DNA of 64,000 nucleotides from Haloterrigena turkmenica DSM 5511. GTDB taxonomy: Archaea; Halobacteriota; Halobacteria; Halobacteriales; Natrialbaceae. A model generated the notes under the pieces. That model searched no databases. It had not been told where the DNA came from and saw only the letters and a list, made by a program, of their open reading frames with translations. The stretch lies in assembly GCF_000025325.1 (NCBI RefSeq), contig NC_013747.1, forward strand, positions 62,001-126,000. Reading direction: 5' to 3'. Of the stretch, positions 61,808-64,000 are shown piece by piece. Numbering within the stretch: the first letter of the stretch is position 1; each line of letters starts with the position of its first letter. Both the position numbers and the translations under genes were made by a program.

Positions 61808-61945
61808 ATGGATTCCAAACGACCCGACGTTCGATTGGACGACTCGCCCGGCGAAGAAGGGATCGTGACGAAACGGGACGACTCGTCCGCGACGTCTCGC
61901 TCCGATTCGCTGCTCGAACGCCTGCGCAGTCTTTTGCGGCGGTAG
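61808..61945 (+). CDS. Possible 45-residue protein
   Basis: ATG 61808 is preceded by GGGGAGG. The product MDSKRPDVRLDDSPGEEGIV then TKRDDSSATSRSDSLLERLR ends SLLRR. It has acidic haloarchaeal bias and an amphipathic C-terminal helix. No family recognised; it could be a small adaptor or chance. Confidence 0.45.
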   Translation: MDSKRPDVRLDDSPGEEGIVTKRDDSSATSRSDSLLERLRSLLRR

Positions 61946-61953
61946 ACGGACGA

Positions 61954-62172
61954 TTACGGCTCCTCGAGCAATCCGAGATCGTCGGCGGCCAGATCGGCGA
62001 TGCGGTCGGCGATGTCGGGGTCGACGGTCGCAACGTCCTCGCCGTCGTGGAGCTGTGCGTTGTGTCGCTCGACCGCGTCGGCGACGTCCGGCAGCGACAC
62101 GCGCGAGGTCGTCTCGCACTCGGGGCAGACGATCGGTACCTGCGGGTCGTCCGAGTCGTTCGGAGCTGTCAT
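61954..62172 (-). CDS. Small zinc-binding protein
   Basis: From ATG 62172 the product is 72 residues. It has one C-x2-C pair in PIVCPECETTSRVSLPDVAD, a His-containing helix AVERHNAQLHDGEDVATVDP, and a helical acidic end. Cys/Cys plus His/His could form one zinc site. Convergent with the small gene at 61808. Family is conserved-looking but unknown to me. Confidence 0.72.
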   Translation of the reverse strand: MTAPNDSDDPQVPIVCPECETTSRVSLPDVADAVERHNAQLHDGEDVATVDPDIADRIADLAADDLGLLEEP

Positions 62173-62247
62173 GTCCGCTACTCTCGAGCGCACCGTCAAA
62201 ATCGCACTGGTTGGGGGTCGGACGGGAATTGCGCCAGCGGCTCGTCG

Positions 62248-63249
62248 TCAGCCCGTCCGCCGGACGGCGACGAGCGCTGCGGCCGTCAGCGCGACGACGA
62301 CCGCGGGGACGCCGAACCCGGGCATCTCGCTGCTCCCGTCGTCGCTTCCGTCACCGTCCGTCTCGTCCGCGGGCGGCGATTCGGTCTCGTTGTTGGAATC
62401 GCTGGTATTCTTGTCGTCGGTCGCATTGGTGCCGTCGCCGTCGTTCGTACCGTCGTCCACGACGGAGCCGCCGTCGGCACCCGTCACGTCGCTATCGAGC
62501 TGGAGGACGACGATGACCTGGCCGTGCGAGGCGTTCGGCCGGTAGGTCCAGCCGCCGCCGGCCTCCTCGTAGGGCTCGGCGGCTTCGAGCGGGTCGATGT
62601 CGGTCTCCCACGTGTCGTGGGCCTTCTGGATGTAGCCGACGACCTCGATCTTGTCGGCGTGCTCGCCGCTGACTTGCGCCTCGCCGTACTCGATCGTCGC
62701 GTCCTCGGGGTGACCGTGCATCTCGATGGTGTGAGAGTCCATGTAGCCGTCGCCCTGCGGGAGATCGTCGGTCGTGCCGAACTGATCGGCGTCGAGCGGT
62801 CGATCGTAGTGCTCGGTCAGCGGAAGCTGGACAGTCACCGGATCGGCGTGGGAGTGCCACGACGTCGTCTCGCCGGTCGGGATCGTGACGGTCGTGTTGG
62901 GAACCGTTTCGCCGACGATCGGCTCGCCCGCCTCGTTGAGCAGCGTCACGCCGATCTTCCCGGAGCCGTCGCCGAGGTACGGCGACCGGTACTCGTCCCG
63001 CGGGTTGACGTAGCTGACCCAGTCACCGTTGCTGGCCTCGTAGTACAGTTCGCCTTCTTCGGGCGCCGGTTCGACGTACGCCTCTTCCGAGACGTTCTGG
63101 GCCGTGTCGTCCTCCTGTGCGCTCGCGCCGGCGGTCGCGTCCGCCGCGGGAGCACCGCTCGCCGCAGCGGTCATCCCGACCGCGCCGAGCGAGCCGACCA
63201 GCAGGAGCGCGACCAGTCCGGCGGCGACGGCGTTTTTCGACGGAATCAT
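62248..63249 (-). CDS. Secreted PGF-CTERM-anchored surface protein
   Basis: The 333-residue protein starts with a Sec signal (SKNAVAAGLVALLLVGSLGA) and ends with an acidic Asn/Thr-rich linker followed by MPGFGVPAVVVALTAAALVA and VRR, the PGF-CTERM archaeosortase recognition signal. The folded part (about 50-245) has GEPIVGETVPNTTVTIPTGE, SHADPVTVQLPLTEHYDRPL and MDSHTIEMHGHPEDATIEYG, a beta-rich domain with several His. After cleavage by ArtA it should be lipid-anchored on the cell surface. Function unknown. Confidence 0.9.
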   Translation of the reverse strand: MIPSKNAVAAGLVALLLVGSLGAVGMTAAASGAPAADATAGASAQEDDTAQNVSEEAYVEPAPEEGELYYEASNGDWVSYVNPRDEYRSPYLGDGSGKIGVTLLNEAGEPIVGETVPNTTVTIPTGETTSWHSHADPVTVQLPLTEHYDRPLDADQFGTTDDLPQGDGYMDSHTIEMHGHPEDATIEYGEAQVSGEHADKIEVVGYIQKAHDTWETDIDPLEAAEPYEEAGGGWTYRPNASHGQVIVVLQLDSDVTGADGGSVVDDGTNDGDGTNATDDKNTSDSNNETESPPADETDGDGSDDGSSEMPGFGVPAVVVALTAAALVAVRRTG

Positions 63250-63581
63250 GCACCGCCCTCCGCGCGAGTCGCGACCGTCATCGCTCGTTCGTCAGTTGCA
63301 TCTCCGAACACCGGCGATTCGTCCGCTCGAGTCCTCGAGCGGGACCGCCGTGGTGCGTGTAAGCGGGGCCGTGTCATCGAATTCGATTCCCACAGTCATC
63401 GGTTTTTATATGAATTGCGTACCGGAACGTTAGGATTGTATATGTGTCACCTACCGGTCGGTAGTCGGTGATCTCCACGCCGGTACGGCCGCCGAGACGG
63501 GCGATACGGCTGACTGATAGTCTCGATCCGCTTGCGTCCGCGGGCCGAACCGACTTCCGGATCGCGTTCGTACGCTATCAG
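63250..63581. promoter_or_regulatory. Divergent promoter region
   Basis: The 332-base gap separates the divergent surface-protein gene and the partial gene. GGTTTTTATATGAATTGCG at 63400-63418 is an AT-rich TATA-like element. Nothing else recognised. Confidence 0.4.
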
Positions 63582-64000
63582 ATGCGCTTTCGATCCGCCG
63601 CCGGCGAGGCCGACCAATCGACGCGTGAATCGCCACCGGACGCGACCGAATCCGCCTCGAGTACGTCGCCCCTTCGAACGTTCCTGTTCGTCGCCGCCGG
63701 GACCGCCGCCGTCGCGTACGTCCTCTCGCGACTCCGCTCGTCGGGCGACGGCGAGGGGGTCGACGCGTCGCTCGAGACGGTTCGCGATCGGACCGCGGCG
63801 GCCGTTCCGGACGCGGTCGAGGAGCGGGTTGCAGCGGCCGTTCCGACCGAGTCACAGCCGATCCCGATCGGCGGCCGTGAGTCCGAGGAGGACGACGCCG
63901 GCGGTGACGCCGAACCGATCGACGAGTCGGACGTCAACGCCGATCTCGCCGACGAGCCGTCGCCTACCAAGGTCTCCTCGGGGACCAGCGAGGAGATTCA
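63582..64000 (+). CDS. Partial gene, membrane-anchored acidic hypothetical protein
   Basis: ATG 63582 opens a frame that continues to the end of the window (139 codons seen, no stop). It encodes MRFRSAAGEADQSTRESPPD, a single hydrophobic segment LRTFLFVAAGTAAVAYVLSR and an acidic region with PIPIGGRESEEDDAGGDAEP and IDESDVNADLADEPSPTKVS. This pattern recurs in uncharacterised haloarchaeal proteins. The C-terminus is outside the window. Confidence 0.75.
   Translation, partial: MRFRSAAGEADQSTRESPPDATESASSTSPLRTFLFVAAGTAAVAYVLSRLRSSGDGEGVDASLETVRDRTAAAVPDAVEERVAAAVPTESQPIPIGGRESEEDDAGGDAEPIDESDVNADLADEPSPTKVSSGTSEEI

Noticed and set aside
1-64000. tRNA or rRNA genes
   Set aside because: I looked for T-loop-like GGTTCRAATCC patterns in the gene-free gaps and found none convincing; a covariance-model scan would be decisive.

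Overview
The window is chromosomal DNA from a halophilic archaeon (class Halobacteria). The coding sequence is GC-rich and encodes very acidic proteins. Twin-arginine and lipobox signals, halocyanin, a PGF-CTERM surface protein, a Bat-type regulator, an rpa1-rpap1-rpe operon and two Orc1/Cdc6 genes all fit this group. I cannot fix the genus from sequence alone; the gene mix resembles Natrialbales (Natrinema/Haloterrigena relatives).

Layout. 1-9 kb: a sugar epimerase, a giant Asn-Glu-Thr repeat surface protein, several small winged-helix regulators, and a DUF1616 membrane protein. 10.7-16.1 kb: a tightly overlapping five-gene operon (acetyltransferase, PLP aminotransferase, Gfo/Idh oxidoreductase, nucleotide-sugar 6-dehydrogenase, family 2 glycosyltransferase). 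Its enzyme set matches the Wlb route to UDP-2,3-diacetamido-2,3-dideoxy-hexuronic acid, so it probably feeds surface glycosylation. 16-38.6 kb: housekeeping genes, including glnA, the ssDNA-binding operon rpa1-rpap1-rpe, a ZIP transporter, a halocyanin, an archaeal riboflavin-pathway reductase, an enoyl-CoA hydratase, msrA, two flavoproteins, cobA and an ABC transporter.

38.6-43.2 kb: a complex replication-origin locus. One intact orc1/cdc6 gene (40212-41438, minus) lies inside about 4.6 kb of otherwise non-coding DNA. This DNA carries three families of ORB-like repeats, a diverged duplicated block of about 0.5-0.6 kb on either side of the gene, an 84-bp palindromic MITE-like insertion, and a decayed C-terminal remnant of another Orc1/Cdc6 gene (42649-42858). 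55.3-57.9 kb: a second origin with its own orc1/cdc6 (55409-56614, minus) and a fourth ORB family. Both origins share one plan: ORBs in opposite orientation flank an AT-rich, gene-free core just upstream of the orc gene. Two of the ORB families and most of the third share the half-site ACACACCAC (or ACACCCCAC) joined to a different second half, which suggests a modular recognition code.

43.4-55.3 kb lies between the origins and carries cobyric acid synthase, a Bat-like regulator, a zinc metalloprotease, a trehalose synthesis pair (otsA-otsB) and an Xaa-Pro peptidase. 57.9-64 kb holds a small zinc-ribbon gene of only 58 codons, an iron-transporter-like lipoprotein divergent from a Sco1-TlpA-CcdA redox/metallation operon, a PGF-CTERM protein and a partial gene that runs off the end. 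I saw no rRNA, tRNA, CRISPR array or intact transposase.
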